DNA from: Apophysomyces variabilis
Taxonomy: Eukaryota; Mucoromycota; Mucoromycetes; Mucorales; Mucoraceae
Assembly: GCA_002749535.1 (NCBI GenBank)
Contig: MZZL01000137.1
Location: forward strand, 576,791 to 640,790
Length of the DNA: 64,000 nucleotides
Reading direction: 5' to 3'
A model generated the notes under the pieces. That model saw only the letters and a program-made list of their open reading frames with translations, was not told the origin of the DNA and did no database searches. Below are positions 1-15,705 of the stretch, one piece after another (position 1 is the stretch's first letter; each line of letters begins with the position of its first letter). The position numbers and the translations under genes were made by a program.

Positions 1-309
1 TGCTACGATTGAGCCGAACAATGTTTCCTGGATGCCTGCGCTGAGTAATGCTGCGTTAATCTGTTAAAATCTAACTGACCCTATACTCAGATACATCCTG
101 GGGTAATCTATGCCAGCACCGGTTCTTTTTGTTTTACAGGAACCAGAGAAGGTAGAGAGAGTAGGCAATTTTTTCTTCATATCTAAATTGCAATAGATAC
201 GCTCTTTTGTACAAGTCACCAGACGAAATAAAGAATAGAGTAGCCCAATTTTGTATATCGGTAAGATTCAGCTTTTTCGGTCGAGGCTCAATATTGATAA
301 GATAGTTAG

Positions 310-939
310 GAACAAGGGATTGAGCAGCCTGACGATGAAGAGAGTTCTCATGACCCTCTAGAAACTACTCAGAGCACGGTGAACGCACAAGGGGTCGGCC
401 CCAGCGAGGAATCAATACATTGGACTCGGTTCGAAGATAACGTGGATGAATGGGATCAACCTGAAACCATCAATGAGGAAACTCCTTCTACTTTACTGGA
501 CAATCACATGAGCGTATCCGTCAAACAGGAACACGGCAGTAGAGAGGAGTACATAAAACGGAATTCGGAACAGAATAACAGAACGGAAGCTATTTCCGAT
601 ACAGGGGTGGAACATACCCCCATAGTGGACATGAAGAACGAGGAGTGCAAGGTGAAAGATGCGCATTCTATTAAGTTCGATCACGTAGATGATCCGTCTC
701 CTTCTGATGAAGATCGCGAAAATTTCCTATGGGAAGCGTCAAGCTACTCGATGGAAGATATTAAGGTCATCCCTGACTCACAGCCTTCGTCTCCTTCAAA
801 CGTCACTATGGAGGAAGGTGAGTGGTCAATACCTTCCGTTTCAACCGGGAAAAGGAAGCGAGACGATCATATGTTCCAAATATGCGGAAGTGATGAAGAT
901 GAGCCGTGGTTACAGTTCGCAGACATAGATTCACCATAA
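310..939 (+). CDS. Terminal exon of an acidic, Ser/Thr-rich unknown protein
   Basis: The reading frame is open from about 310, directly after a TAG that fits a splice acceptor (a plausible intron runs from a GTAAGA at 261 to 309), and ends with TAA at 939, so this looks like the last exon of a gene beginning further left. A GTG at 379 is not a credible eukaryotic start. The protein part (about 209 residues) is rich in Asp/Glu, Ser and Pro, has no predicted hydrophobic segment, and carries a basic patch (GKRKRDD) close to the C terminus followed by an acidic tail. Such composition suggests a disordered, possibly nuclear protein, but no domain was recognised. An upstream exon around 165-260 is in phase, yet its own 5' side contains stops, so the gene start is unresolved. 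Confidence 0.5.
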   Translation, partial: EQGIEQPDDEESSHDPLETTQSTVNAQGVGPSEESIHWTRFEDNVDEWDQPETINEETPSTLLDNHMSVSVKQEHGSREEYIKRNSEQNNRTEAISDTGVEHTPIVDMKNEECKVKDAHSIKFDHVDDPSPSDEDRENFLWEASSYSMEDIKVIPDSQPSSPSNVTMEEGEWSIPSVSTGKRKRDDHMFQICGSDEDEPWLQFADIDSP

Positions 940-1016
940 TGTAAATACAAATCATATACGAAACAATTCTTCCATGCAAGGTCTGGTACGTGAATTCGCG
1001 AGATTTTATTTGATAA

Positions 1017-1824
1017 TTACACAGCACGCTTGACTTCGAAAAAGCGTTTAAGATAAAAAACTTGCCAAAAGCAGACAACAGCCAACAAGACCAACTGGCC
1101 AATAGACCACCATTTGACACGAGAATTGGTGCTTTCCGCAGCTAAACAACTGTTACTCAACACTTTATCCCACCTATATGCTTGTCACTACTTACTGTTG
1201 CGATGTTGACGTTCACGAACGACAATATACTCTTGTTCAGCCTTAATAGCAAAGATACTATCAGCTAGCTCTCTAATCTCATTCTCAATGGGATCAATGT
1301 GTTCTAGTTTCCCAGTTAATATGTTAAGGATGGCATACTGTGCATGACTCACCAGCTGCATTTCTTTCGACTTTCAACATGTCATGCACATTGAAATTGA
1401 CGGATTTGACGGGAACAGATGATGCTTTGTTACTGAAACAATACTCGTATTTTCCATCTGATGGAGCTACGAAAACATGAATAGCCGAGGTTTCACCATA
1501 AGCGCTCTTTAACTCGTTATTGCGGGGTCCATATAACTGCAGTGGTGCAGATCTTCGCAGTTAGCTATATCCCAGAAAGATATTATACTATTTACCAAGA
1601 AATCAATGCCGCGGTTATCGCCATCAGCAACCTAATTACCGCCAATTAGCAAGGCAACTTGTACAAAGGTCCGGAATTCTCACCTGGTATGAGATGGTCA
1701 TCTTATCGCCTTCTGCGAGTTGTTCGTAAAAGCATTCTTGGCTATAAGGTGCAATGTCTATGCTGAGTGATGCAACTACTGTGATTAGGCAGATAACTGC
1801 CGCAACGATGGCTAATCGAGACAT
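1017..1824 (-). CDS. EMP24: p24 family cargo receptor (Emp24/TMED2, p24-beta type)
   Basis: Five exons: 1684-1824, 1596-1631, 1353-1536, 1196-1303 and 1017-1141; phases agree and give 197 aa, the usual family length. Residues 1-21 are a signal peptide (MSRLAIVAAVICL...), followed by a GOLD domain with the conserved cysteine pair (SQECFYE near residue 31 and YEYCFSN), a coiled-coil stalk (ENEIRELADSIF...AEQEYIVVRERQHR), a transmembrane helix and a cytosolic tail ending FFEVKRAV. The FF motif and basic residues are the COPII/COPI sorting signals of p24-beta proteins. The protein recruits cargo, including GPI-anchored proteins, into ER-to-Golgi COPII vesicles. All introns are GT-AG and 35-60 nt or slightly longer. 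The Phe-Phe/Lys-Arg tail favours TMED2/Emp24 over Erv25 or the p24-delta group. Confidence 0.92.
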
Positions 1825-2482
1825 GAACACGATGATGTTTTTCGAAGAACAACCTCGTTTTGGCCTGCGGGATGACTTACGCGTCAGTGATTGGCCTATC
1901 ATCATTTTTACACCGCTCAGGCACTGATTGGATACGCTATCCAATCCCGCTGGATAAAAAAAAAAGTTGACCCTGAACATGATATACTGTTTTCTTGCTC
2001 TATATGCCTTTCTCGAGAATTAATCTCGCGTTTCGAGTAGCTTATCATATATTGTATATGTAGGAGTGATATATAGTGTCATCGATTTTTGGAAACTTTG
2101 TTTATGTGCAATGTAGCAACTGATACATGAAAGGAATGAATATGGACGAAAGAAGAATATGTCCACTGTTTAAATGCATGTCAAGATATCCGTACTGATA
2201 TTTGAACGTAAAACTTATCTTTGTAATCATTCATCAACTTAACATGTTAAACACACTGCTAACTATATAATGCAAATAGTCAAAGCAAATCAGTCGTAAT
2301 TATAAATGCAATAGTTGGAATCACTCATCAGTACGTCAAGGCAGATGAGTGAGACACTTAGATAATGCTCATGGAAAAGCCGTTGCCCAAGTTGCTTGAT
2401 ATACTTATTCTGTTTTAGCAAAGTGATCGTCTACTGTAGATGTATTTTACTTGCGTATGAGTGAATTGTATACAACTTTTTT
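1825..2482. other. Spacer between EMP24 and MAS2
   Basis: AT-rich; it holds the EMP24 promoter side and the 3' flank of MAS2. An in-frame ATG at 1980 upstream of the EMP24 start would add 52 unlikely residues before the signal peptide and was not used. No other gene is seen. Confidence 0.5.
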
Positions 2483-4193
2483 CTAATTCTTTCCAAGATT
2501 GTATTTCCTTAAAATCTTATGAATGTCTTTCAGTTGACGCAAGTCGCCGCTCACAACTAGAGTTGGCTGTCCACTTCCTCCTGTTTTAATGCTTGCTCCG
2601 CCACGAACTATGCGCTCTGCCACACGACGCAACTCTTTCACATCCACTTTATCGATCCGTGCAAGCATCTCATCAATTCCTGTTTTCTTTCCATGAACTT
2701 GCACTTGCCGTCCCAGGTCTTCTAGCTGCACCATGCGACTCTCAAGGTTCATAAGAAGAGAGCTCTTCAATTGATTCTTGGCTCGATTAAGTTCGATGTC
2801 ATTTACTGATCGATTGCCCATATCGTCCCGCGCAACTAAGTCCAATTCTCGACAGATCACATCCACAAGGTGATTCACGGCGTTCGGCATACAGGAACCA
2901 GAGATACCGAATAAACCTGAATCTCTATAACAGTGATTGAAAGATTGACAGGATTCCACCCAATAATGTTGATTAAGGACGTTCGTGAATAACCTTGAAT
3001 ACATTCCCTTTCCAGGTCCACCCGCAGAGAATGACCCTCCTCCCCCAAGGAGTATCTGCAACGTTGCTAGAGCATAGATATCGGGATCATCAATCGATAG
3101 ACCCTCGAATGCAATGTAGACATGTGTGAAAGGAGAACTTCCGTCACCTTCGATGAGTTTCGTGCCTCCAGTATAAAATGCTGGTTGTGTCGCCAGTTCT
3201 TGGACTGAGGCGGGTGCAGATAAACCACCTACCATGGCCTGTTCCGCTTGACGTTTCATCGTCTGATGATGGCTCAAAACCGAGTCAAGAGGCTCTGAAC
3301 GTGCTGGGATATCACCAAAATATTTCTCTGCTAAATCCACCACTTGATCATGCTCCGCCCCACAAGTGGCAATAACCATCCGTTCTGGCCTATACCATGT
3401 CTGCATGTAAGACCGGAGAAGTTGCGATGTCATTTTTTCCAGGTTTTCCGGGGGACACAGTAACGGATTGCCCAAAGTGTTTCCCTGGTATGCTACCGTA
3501 TGCAAAACTTCAGGCAGGAACATTTCGGGTTTGGACCAGATCTCCTGTAATTCATATAATGCGGTCGCGCGCTGTTCCTCCACTTCAAGTTCATCGATGG
3601 CAGGTCTACGTATAACGTCTGAAAACAAGGATATAACGCGGTCTAAGTCCTGCGAAAAGATTGCGGCTTGATACATCATGGATTCACGAGACGAGGAGCA
3701 CATTATATTTCCCCCCAGAGTTTCAATTAGGTCCATCATTTGCCCGGACGTACGGTCGCTTGTGCCCTGTGCAAAGCTGCATTTTTAGCAATCCAGAAAA
3801 AGAAACATTCAATTTCATACCTTGAATGCCATTCTGTCTAAAATGTGACTGACACCTCTCGTTTCTTCATTTTCGTAACGGCTTCCAGCATCGACATATA
3901 CACCAACTGCGCTAAAATGACCGGGTGTATTTTCACTGGCAACCCGAATACCGTTTGGAAGGGTACTTATTTTGCAAAGTCCAGTTGAAGACTTGGAGTA
4001 TTCTTGAACAATCGTAGGAAATTTCGTCTTGATCGCGGCTCGTCAGTCAATTTTACTTCCATGCTGCGATTACCTTTGCTTGGCTTATAGTACTTTCTGT
4101 TCTTCGTAAAACAGACAATACATTTCGCCCTAAACTTGAATTGAGGGCAGTGAAACCTTTTCTCGAGGCAGCTTGCAAGAGACGTGACGACAT
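2483..4193 (-). CDS. MAS2: Mitochondrial processing peptidase alpha subunit
   Basis: Three exons (4074-4193, 3821-4027, 2483-3766) give 536 aa. Exon 1 is a classic matrix presequence: [13 protein letters not shown]..., rich in Arg/Ser/Ala and free of acids except one Glu. Then follows the M16 peptidase-like N domain ([20 protein letters not shown], ending ...[14 protein letters not shown] helix). The zinc-binding HXXEH motif of the beta subunit is absent, as expected for the alpha subunit. The diagnostic glycine-rich substrate loop is present ([18 protein letters not shown], about residue 360). The protein pairs with Mas1 in the matrix, or as the core subunit of complex III in some lineages, and binds presequences for cleavage. 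The first intron is 46 nt (GTAATC...TCAAG) and the second 54 nt. Confidence 0.95.
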
Positions 4194-5174
4194 TAAAAAG
4201 ACAAGGGGCTGCTCACGGATTTTCGTTAAACTGCGAAAAAGGGAATCTTCGGCCCGGTCGGTGATTTGCTGTGAAATGTGCCGTTTTTTGGAACTCTTAG
4301 ACTATTTTGCGCCGATGAAAGGTTAAATTACGCTATGCTGCGGAGGACAAAGGTAGATGATATAAGGTACTCTGATCATTCTTCCCTTCATTTGACAATA
4401 TTGGAAAGGAGCTTTTTCAGATAAAACTACTGCGTAAACTACATTTATTCATTTGAGAGACAAAGTTGAAGCAGAAATGTAAATAGCTTTAGTCTTTCAT
4501 AACTGAGAAATGGGGATTAATTACCGTTCTACGGTTTTCTCTAAGCCTCCTATAGCTGCTCTAACCAAGTTCGATATTCGATGCGAGTGTATAAGTCCAT
4601 ACACTTCGACATCATAATAGCTGTAATAATGATACATCTCATTATAGCAATGTGCATAGATCTAAACTTTCATTGTGTTCACTGGCATGTTTTTTTTATT
4701 TCGTTAATTTTGCCCATTTCATAGGGGTGTGGCGATAACCAGTTTATAGTTTGTTTTACAATAATAACTATACTTCTAAGCATTTTAATGTTAGCTTAAG
4801 ATTCACTTTGAACCATCTTGTCAAATTGCTTGTCCTAATAGCATAAAATTATTAGCAGATTGTATTCGTTATCCTTTCTACTTTCCATGGTACAATGTGT
4901 TGTATCACAGTACGAATGCGAAGCTTAACTGAGACTTACAACAGCCTTTTTAACTTGTATACGCTGTAAAGGAAGCGTCTCATACCTTGTTTATTCCAAC
5001 TATGGCGAACTGTTTGGTTGTCACACGTTGCTCCTTGTCAACTAGCGCTCAATAAGGTTGCTGTGCGTCGGGGATGATATTGTACTGCCCAATCAGTTGT
5101 CGAAATGTGTGACGGCAAGGAAAAATACTCGTTGAGACATTTATACGGTCAGGGTTTCTCCTTTGCTTTCCGTT
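4194..5174. other. Divergent intergenic region MAS2 / SSR1
   Basis: About 1 kb of AT-rich DNA between two divergently transcribed genes. It must hold both promoters. No recognisable gene, RNA or repeat was seen. Confidence 0.5.
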
Positions 5175-6311
5175 ATGGCCAAGTCTCTCTCTCTCTGGAT
5201 TTTTTGTCTTCTGGTTTTTGCGAATATCTTTGGTATGTTTAGTTTGCTTTTTGTTGCTCATATTGGTATCCGTTTTGGAGACGAACATGCGACGGACATT
5301 GCGCGATGATCATGTTGAAAGTCTGAACGCGTCTGTGTGCCATCTTATAATAGTCTTTCACCAGTATGCAATCTCTTGCTGATATATATGAAATATAGTG
5401 CTTGCACAAGAAGAGAATGTCGCAGCATCAGCCAATATTGAAGTCACTGCTCAGTTCCCCGATAACCCATTTGGTTGTAAGTGTCCCGAAATGAGATGAA
5501 GGGATGAGAACACTAACAAGTTGCTTTTGTTTCTTTTCAGTGATCACTAACGGTCAACGCAACAACGTAATTCTTTCCCTCAATAACAAAGATGCTGTGG
5601 ATTATTCAGTCTTGGTTGTCTCGGGTCAGATCACTGACCGTGAAGATAGCACCAAAGTCGTTCGAAACGTATGTATTTCGCTAGTGTGTGGTTTTTTATT
5701 AAAGCTTTTCAATGGTAGTTGACTGCTATTCGCGTGGATGCACAAGTACCTGCTGAGGCTACCGTGGATGTTCCATACACCTTTTATTCCGAATTTGCCC
5801 CCGGCGAACATGGACTAAATATCTTCGTTGACCTGTTAAATGGAGTGAGTATAATGGGATACTTTCCATGGTGAGGACTTACAGTAATGACGTAGGAAAA
5901 CATTGTCCGCATTGTTGGCTACAGTGGAGTTGTATCTATTACCAACCCTGAAATCTCATGGTGGGATCCTGAACTGTAAGTTGCTTTCCCATGAAGGATG
6001 ACAATTGATCGTATGTGCAGCCTGTTTCTTTATGTTTTGCTCGCTGGTGGTGCTGTTGGTTTGGGTTATCTTATTCGTGACGCCTTCTTTGGTGGTAGCA
6101 AGAAGACTAAGGTAAGGGAAAAATGAAAGTTGACACCCAGCGGGTTAATGCTATCCTTTAGGCTAAGAAGGAAGAGCCCAATGTTCGTCCCACTCACCGT
6201 GACGAAAAGGGACAAATGGTGTTGGATGAATCGTGGATTCCCGAGCAACACTTAAAGAATAACAGCCCAAAGCAATCTCCAAAGGTAAAGAAGAGAGCAA
6301 CCCGCAAGTAG
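5175..6311 (+). CDS. SSR1: Translocon-associated protein subunit alpha (signal sequence receptor alpha)
   Basis: Seven exons: 5175-5232, 5399-5476, 5541-5668, 5719-5844, 5896-5975, 6021-6111 and 6162-6311; all phases agree, giving 236 aa. Residues 1-20 are a signal peptide (MAKSLSLWIFCLLVFANIF). The lumenal domain follows, with the family block NNVILSLNNKDAVDYSVL, then YTFYSEFAPGEHGLNIFVDL, one transmembrane helix (LFLYVLLAGGAVGLGYLI) and a basic cytosolic tail (SPKVKKRATRK). This is the TRAP-alpha family, which includes yeast Irc22, located at the ER Sec61 translocon where it assists translocation of weak signal sequences. Intron 1 is the longest (166 nt); the others are about 50-65 nt. Nothing is missing compared with family length. 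Confidence 0.93.
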
Positions 6312-7050
6312 CGAAATATCGAGCAGAAAGGGGATGAGAGTCGTAGTTATTCACCTGAAAAAAAGTATAAACTATTGGCTACTTTAAAAATGTAAAGCTG
6401 GTGTGTGAAATCAGTGGTGCATAGCATGTATTCTCTGGAAAACTTAGGCGTGTACATACACTATCGATACTAGACCCATCCTAAAATAATAGCTATCCTT
6501 ACTTGCAATGACTTCAAAGTGCTACTGCTGATCACTTGAAACCAACAATTAAGCATCAATGCACATTTCTGCACTAACTAGCAGCCTCCTTTCAAAACAG
6601 CTAACTTGTTGGTAACCCATCTTAATTGCTATTCAATGTTTGAAATAACACATGACGGCATTTTCCTAACTACGATATAGCTGAGCTTGTAACTGATTGA
6701 TTTGCGTGTTTAGCCAAACAAGGATTTACAAGGCTTATAGACAAAGTCTTGATGGTAGATTTTGAATCGCCGAAGTGCGGGCTTTTGATGCTGATTCTGC
6801 TGCCGTTGTATCTGGGATATTTTGGCTGGTTTGCCTGTTTTTTCCTTTTCCTCTCTGGAAACACACGTATATATACATAACAACGTATTTCTCTCTTTCT
6901 GTATTAGTGAAGTAGTTGTGTGCTTGAAGGTAAAGACCAACATATATAATTTAGTCCATTCTCATGTGACAGAACGACTCAGTACATTCGCCACACTACA
7001 GCCGTACTATCACTCATTCACGGTTTCATCGCTTAAAAACTTTCTACGCT
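6312..7050. other. Spacer between SSR1 and PKC1
   Basis: 3' flank of SSR1 and the PKC1 upstream region. Contains no credible coding exon; the ORFs found here lack splice support or similarity. Confidence 0.45.
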
Positions 7051-11032
<3,982 letters not shown>

Positions 11033-11189
11033 TAAAAAGAAAAAGAAAAACTCCGATATAAAGGAGACTTGTACAAATCTTTGCGTATAAAACCTAATGT
11101 AGGAAGTAGATAAAGAGCCAGTAGTATATGATGTTAAAAAGAATCGAATAAATAGCCTAATCTAAATATTGTACACGACACTAGGTTTT

Positions 11190-12115
11190 TTATTGACTGT
11201 GCTGTCTTACTCGTTCAAGGTAAGCATTCCACCCAGCTTCCCGATATCTTTGAGCCTGCTGCTCAATCTGATCAGGCTTACCATAAATACCACGACCAAC
11301 AATAATGATATCACAACCGCTTTCGACAATGACTTGTTGAGGCGTACGGTACTGCTGACCAAGGCTGTCACCGGTGACGTCCAGACCTACGCCAGGAGCC
11401 ATGACCACGAAGTCTTCATCGGGTGTCTCGTTCATTTTATGCTGGGCAATAAATCCAAATACAAAGTCTTTATTGCGACGTGCCATTGCCACTGATTCGG
11501 CGGTGTATTCACCCTTGGTCAGAGCACCCTTAGAGGACATTTCGGCCAGCAGCAACAAACCACGACCTAAAGGCAAACCCACTTCGGCCAAACCCTTGAC
11601 AATGCCCTCACCTGGAACTGTATGGGCATTCGTAATGTGAGACCATGACGCTATCTTGTAAATGCCGTTTGCATACTGATGTTTGACAGTGTTGCCTTTG
11701 TAACTCATCGCGTTAGAACCCTACCGTGCCCATTATAAAATATTTAGATATATATAGTTACCAATATCAGCAAATTTGCGATCTTCAAAGATCAAGAAAT
11801 CGTGTTTCGTTGCCAAATGTTGAAGTTGTTCAACCAAATCACGATCGAAGTCTTCTACAATATCGATATGCGTCTGGAGCGAAATGTGTTCGTAATGGTC
11901 GTCCCTTGTCTCATTCAGTCCTCGATACTTACCTTGAGCACACACACGAAAGGACCCACAGTATCAGCGATCGAGAGCAATTCTTTTTTTGTGGTTACAT
12001 CAACGGCGACAGAAAGATTGGTCTGTTTTCTTTCCATGAGCTCAAACAGAGAACGCGCACACGCGTTAGGATGCTGCTCAGCACGTTGGGCGTAGGTCTT
12101 ATAGGTATTCAGCAT
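11190..12115 (-). CDS. URA3: Orotidine 5'-phosphate decarboxylase
   Basis: Three exons (11933-12115, 11762-11873, 11190-11695) give 266 aa, the standard fungal length. The catalytic Asp-x-Lys-x-x-Asp cluster is in [14 protein letters not shown], split by intron 2 after the first base of the Gly codon. The phosphate-binding loop near the C terminus is intact ([17 protein letters not shown]), as is TPGVGLD-type [12 protein letters not shown]. It catalyses the last step of de novo UMP synthesis in the cytosol. The gene is convergent with PKC1; stop codons are 157 bp apart, so the two 3' UTRs may nearly meet. This is the homologue used as pyrG/URA3 in fungal genetics. No sign of truncation. Confidence 0.96.
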
Positions 12116-12333
12116 GGCAAAGAAAGAGCAAACGAGTTAACACCGTTGCCAACAGTCTGTGCTTGTATTCCATTACAAGCCACTCCATTCGAAGTGATAG
12201 ATTACAGTGATCTCAAAAAGTCAAGTCGTTGTTATGGAATTTGATGTCGTGCAAAAAACCTTTTTGTCCAGAGACGATATTATTTGGTCCATAAATGAAG
12301 TCATCTTCACATTTTGTGGATCTTGTCTATTTT

Positions 12334-12480
12334 TACGAAGATGGACAGTGCCATGTTGTTGGTGAGCAAAGAGTTGAGCTGAATGGATATTGTTGTTGAT
12401 GAAGAGATATTCGCTCTGAAAACCATTAGTTCTCGTACTTAATTCCTAATGTATGAACCTCCAGAAAGACCTTCTAGTCC
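12334..12480 (+). pseudogene. DDE transposase N-terminal fragment, relic A (plus strand)
   Basis: About 147 bp align by eye, at roughly 85 percent identity, with the reverse complement of 14040-14195 (relic B). Both begin TTTTTACGAAGATGGACA and encode an FYEDGQ...VVGEQRVE-like start of a transposase. Relic A has in-frame stops (TGTTGTTGATGA, CATTAG) and loses similarity after about 12480, so it is a truncated, dead copy lying head-to-head with relic B. Confidence 0.7.
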
Positions 12481-13334
12481 TACTGATTACTATCATACAA
12501 CTGGACTTTAGGTGCATGTAATTAATGAATATGATTCTCTTATTGTGTCTTGGAAACTACTGTCATATCAAGGATGTCTGATTCATTCTAGCATTACCAA
12601 GAATAAGCCTCATGAAAAACCTTTTATGATCTTAGTTAAAGTGTCCCACATTCAGCATAGACAACCTTCAAGAGAACTAAAATTGATCGATACCTTTTAT
12701 ACTGGTTTATTACTAGTCTATTTTCTTACTGTCTACTCCCGTATTCAACATATTCGAGGGTAAACCGAAAGTCAACAAATCATTATCAATCATTCAGCAT
12801 TTATAAACGTGAACGAATATATTGTGTGTGTTACTTTGACACTTTTACCTTCGTTGGTTACCATTGTGACATTTATACCTTCACCAGTTGTAATGAAGAT
12901 TAATACGCCAAATACGCGTACGTTGAGATTGTTCTTCAGGCACTTCCATAGATCTTCAAGGCGTTCGTTACTATATTTCGATGGCCATCCTCATGTAAAA
13001 TGGAAATGCCTTACCAGCAAAATCCATAGTTTATGTCAAAAAACGAAAATGAATCAAAAAGAGTGTGGATTGCATCTGTCGCTTAGTAGTCACCACTTAA
13101 TTTGTATATCAATGGAGTGATACTGTTACCTTTTAAGATCATATTGCTGTTATCAATAATCTAATCCGTATACACGGGCTGCCAATGGTGGCGACCACGA
13201 CTTTTTCTTGTTAAATGAAACTGATTTATTTTATTCATCGACTATTTTCAGGAATAATCGAAATTTGGCTTCCTGGATCAGCCACTGGGTTTCCGAAGAA
13301 AAATGTGTATCGAGGCTTTATAACTTTCTTAGTC
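12481..13334. other. Transposon-derived or degenerate spacer between relics A and B
   Basis: Holds plus-strand open frames of 83 and 103 codons with no recognisable domain or codon signature. Most likely decayed repeat DNA enclosed by the two inverted transposase fragments. Confidence 0.35.
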
Positions 13335-14195
13335 GAGGCACTTACCAAAAGATTTAGCAGCATGAGAAATAAAGCATTTGAAATCAGTTAAATATAAGCT
13401 ACCACACGCCTCAATAATTCTCGTCATGAGCGGTTCTTTTTTTTGAACCTTATTTCGCTTAACTTTACTTTTGACGACTGATTAGAACTGCTCAATCGGG
13501 TTTAGTGCAGGTGAATATGGAGGAAGATATACATATCGATATCCTCGAGAATGAAGGGTGTTTTGCTACATCAGTTGAACTATGGATCGGAGCATTATCC
13601 ATGACAAGGTAATATCCCTCCATTCCCGGATACTTATCCATTTCACCAACAGTAGCCTTTAGAAAGCTCATATAATGACTTGTCACTGTTCCTCTGCTAT
13701 ATTTCCAGTCTCACGTCCAAGCTTTCTCTTCTTCATCTGTTTTAGAACTCTCAAACTAACATTAATCAGGCCACTTGCAGATATTGCACCTAAAGTCGAT
13801 GTCGTGTTCGCTTTAGTTGTAGGCACTGTAATTACAGTAGGAGCTCTCTCCTTTGACCAAGTCATAATTCGTTTCAGATTAATATGGAAGGCTGATTCAT
13901 CAAGAAAGACACAATTTGCTGTAAAGTCCAATCAGTTTGCTGCCACTTTTTGGCCCAATCATAAACTGTATAGCGTCGCTTATTGTATAACTCCATATCA
14001 ACATCTTCATTCTTCCTTTCGTCTGAAACTGCATACATTGTAGGACTAGAAAGTCTTTCTGGAGGTTTATTCATTAGGAATTGAGTACGAGAAGTTATTG
14101 TTTTGATAGCGAATAGTTCTCCATCAACAACAAGATCCATTGACTCAACTCTTTGCTCACCAACAACATGCCCTTGTCCATCTTCGTAAAAAAAA
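13335..14195 (-). pseudogene. Degenerate Tc1/mariner-IS630-like DDE transposase, relic B
   Basis: Reading on the minus strand from 14195, the fragments are: N-terminal part (MDLVVDGELFAIKT...), a helix-turn-helix-like WAKKWQQTDWTLQQIV, first catalytic Asp in CVFLDESAFHINLKR, second Asp in GYYLVMDNAPIH, and third acidic residue in YLPPYSPALNPIEQF. These three blocks are the DDE_3 signature common in Mucoralean transposons. The gene is dead: overlapping frames are needed between blocks, at least one frameshift lies near 13550, and a TAA replaces the expected Trp codon just after NPIEQF. Terminal inverted repeats were not identified. Confidence 0.85.
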
Positions 14196-14292
14196 CTATG
14201 TATACTTATTTTAAATGTCTGTAAAACGACTGGAAGTAGGAAAGAAAGAAAAAATGCACAGATAATTGAAGATTAATAGTATTAAACAAGTT

Positions 14293-15705
14293 TTATTTTT
14301 CGTCGGTATCACATTCTTCGTCTATCCGGCTTAATAATTTACTACCATTACGATCTAATAAATTCATGTGAACGGCGTCACGATGTCCATGCGAAGGAAG
14401 CATGGTTTGGTGTCGACGAACCCACTCGCTCTCCATACGAAAGATTACCCATATCCATCTCCGGAAAACTTCCAACAACCCGATCAGAAACACGCTTCCC
14501 TCCAACTTTCGAACGTATACATGCGAACTGAACTTGAGACTCCAAGTAGTACGAAGCAAGAAATCGATCATCATAGCACCGAAATACCATGATGATTGAT
14601 TAAAATGCAGATGCCGACGAAATCGGATAGCAGGAGTTGACGTGGGGTGTACCTTGTGTGTTTCGTAAGAAATGCTGACCAGATTCCAGTCCATAGATAT
14701 GTCCCACCAGAACGAATACATCGAATTAATAAACACAAATACCATCCTACAACGATATATATATCAGCATCTTTCATCAACGATACAAATTTGTTCACCT
14801 TACCATAAGCGAAATATATTGGACTCATTGATCCACCAAGAGCTTGGCACTGATCCCATCTCCGCTACATATAGGGCTGCCTTTTTCTGAATGACTGACA
14901 AGATAACAACAGGAATGGCCGACGAGTATTTGAATGCATTCATTAGACTACGCTTGTTTTGGCCATTGGACTCTAGATATTCGGAAATACATTGCCGTAA
15001 CCGTATAAGGTAAGGCATGCTAAGGAAAAAATCATTAATACCGGAGTTTTCATAATATCCACTTGCTGTTTGCCATACATGCTACACAGGACTACCTTAT
15101 CAAGAGTGGCACAAACACGTCGCGGTTGCATGCATTATCCAGGTAAGATTGCTCGCCTGCAACAATAGTGCACCCATTAATATAGAGATCACCGAAAACG
15201 TTCGCAAAGCTCGTAAATATATCGGCCAGAATAACGTCAGCAAAACAAACAGATGCGAAGATATATACAGAAAAGATTCGTTTTAAAGCCCTGCAACACA
15301 TACTCAGCGCATGAGCTTACACAATCAGTACCTTTATTCGTATCTGACGTACCTTAGAAACTTTACTCTTTCTTTTCGGTATATGCTATGGCCAGGCCAG
15401 AAAAGAAGACAAAGAGCAGATATATATACGGTGATAGGGAACCAGGATGGCATGGTAAATCGATGGTAGAAGTAGACGTGGACGAAGATGAGTAGGGATG
15501 CCAGAGTTGCTAGTACGAACACAGGTCGGTATATTTGGATATGCTTTTCATTTGAGTGGATCTGGAGTAACGACGCAGGATCGATGTGTTGTTTGATGAG
15601 TAGGAAGAGATTAAGGCCCCATCCCCAAAGACCGATGCAAAAAATAGTGATTGGTCTGTATGGGAAAGGTAGCCATGGGGCAGACGAGCCGTTATCTGCA
15701 TCCAT
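14293..15705 (-). CDS. ERD1: EXS-domain membrane protein, Erd1-like
   Basis: Four exons (15353-15705, 15096-15290, 14804-15019, 14293-14746), phases agree, 405 aa. N-terminal segment LPFPYRPITIFCIGLWGWG begins a series of hydrophobic helices. The EXS region shows FADVILADIFTSFANVFGD, LIRLRQCISEYLES, NAFKYSSAIPVV, INSMYSFWWDISMDWNLV and LLEVFRRWIWVIFRMESEW, which are the conserved blocks shared by Erd1, Syg1 and Xpr1. There is no SPX domain, so Erd1 rather than Syg1/Xpr1 is indicated. Erd1 recycles phosphate from the Golgi lumen and is needed for retention of Golgi glycosyltransferases and HDEL proteins. The long divergent spacer upstream holds its promoter. Length is slightly above yeast Erd1 (about 360 aa). 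Confidence 0.85.

Noticed and set aside
379..939. GTG as a start codon for the first ORF
   Set aside because: GTG starts are not used as normal initiators in fungal nuclear genes, and the frame is open upstream to an acceptor-like TAG, so this is an internal or terminal exon.
4141..4326. Plus-strand ORF over the MAS2 presequence
   Set aside because: It overlaps the well-supported first exon of MAS2 in the opposite direction and has no support of its own.
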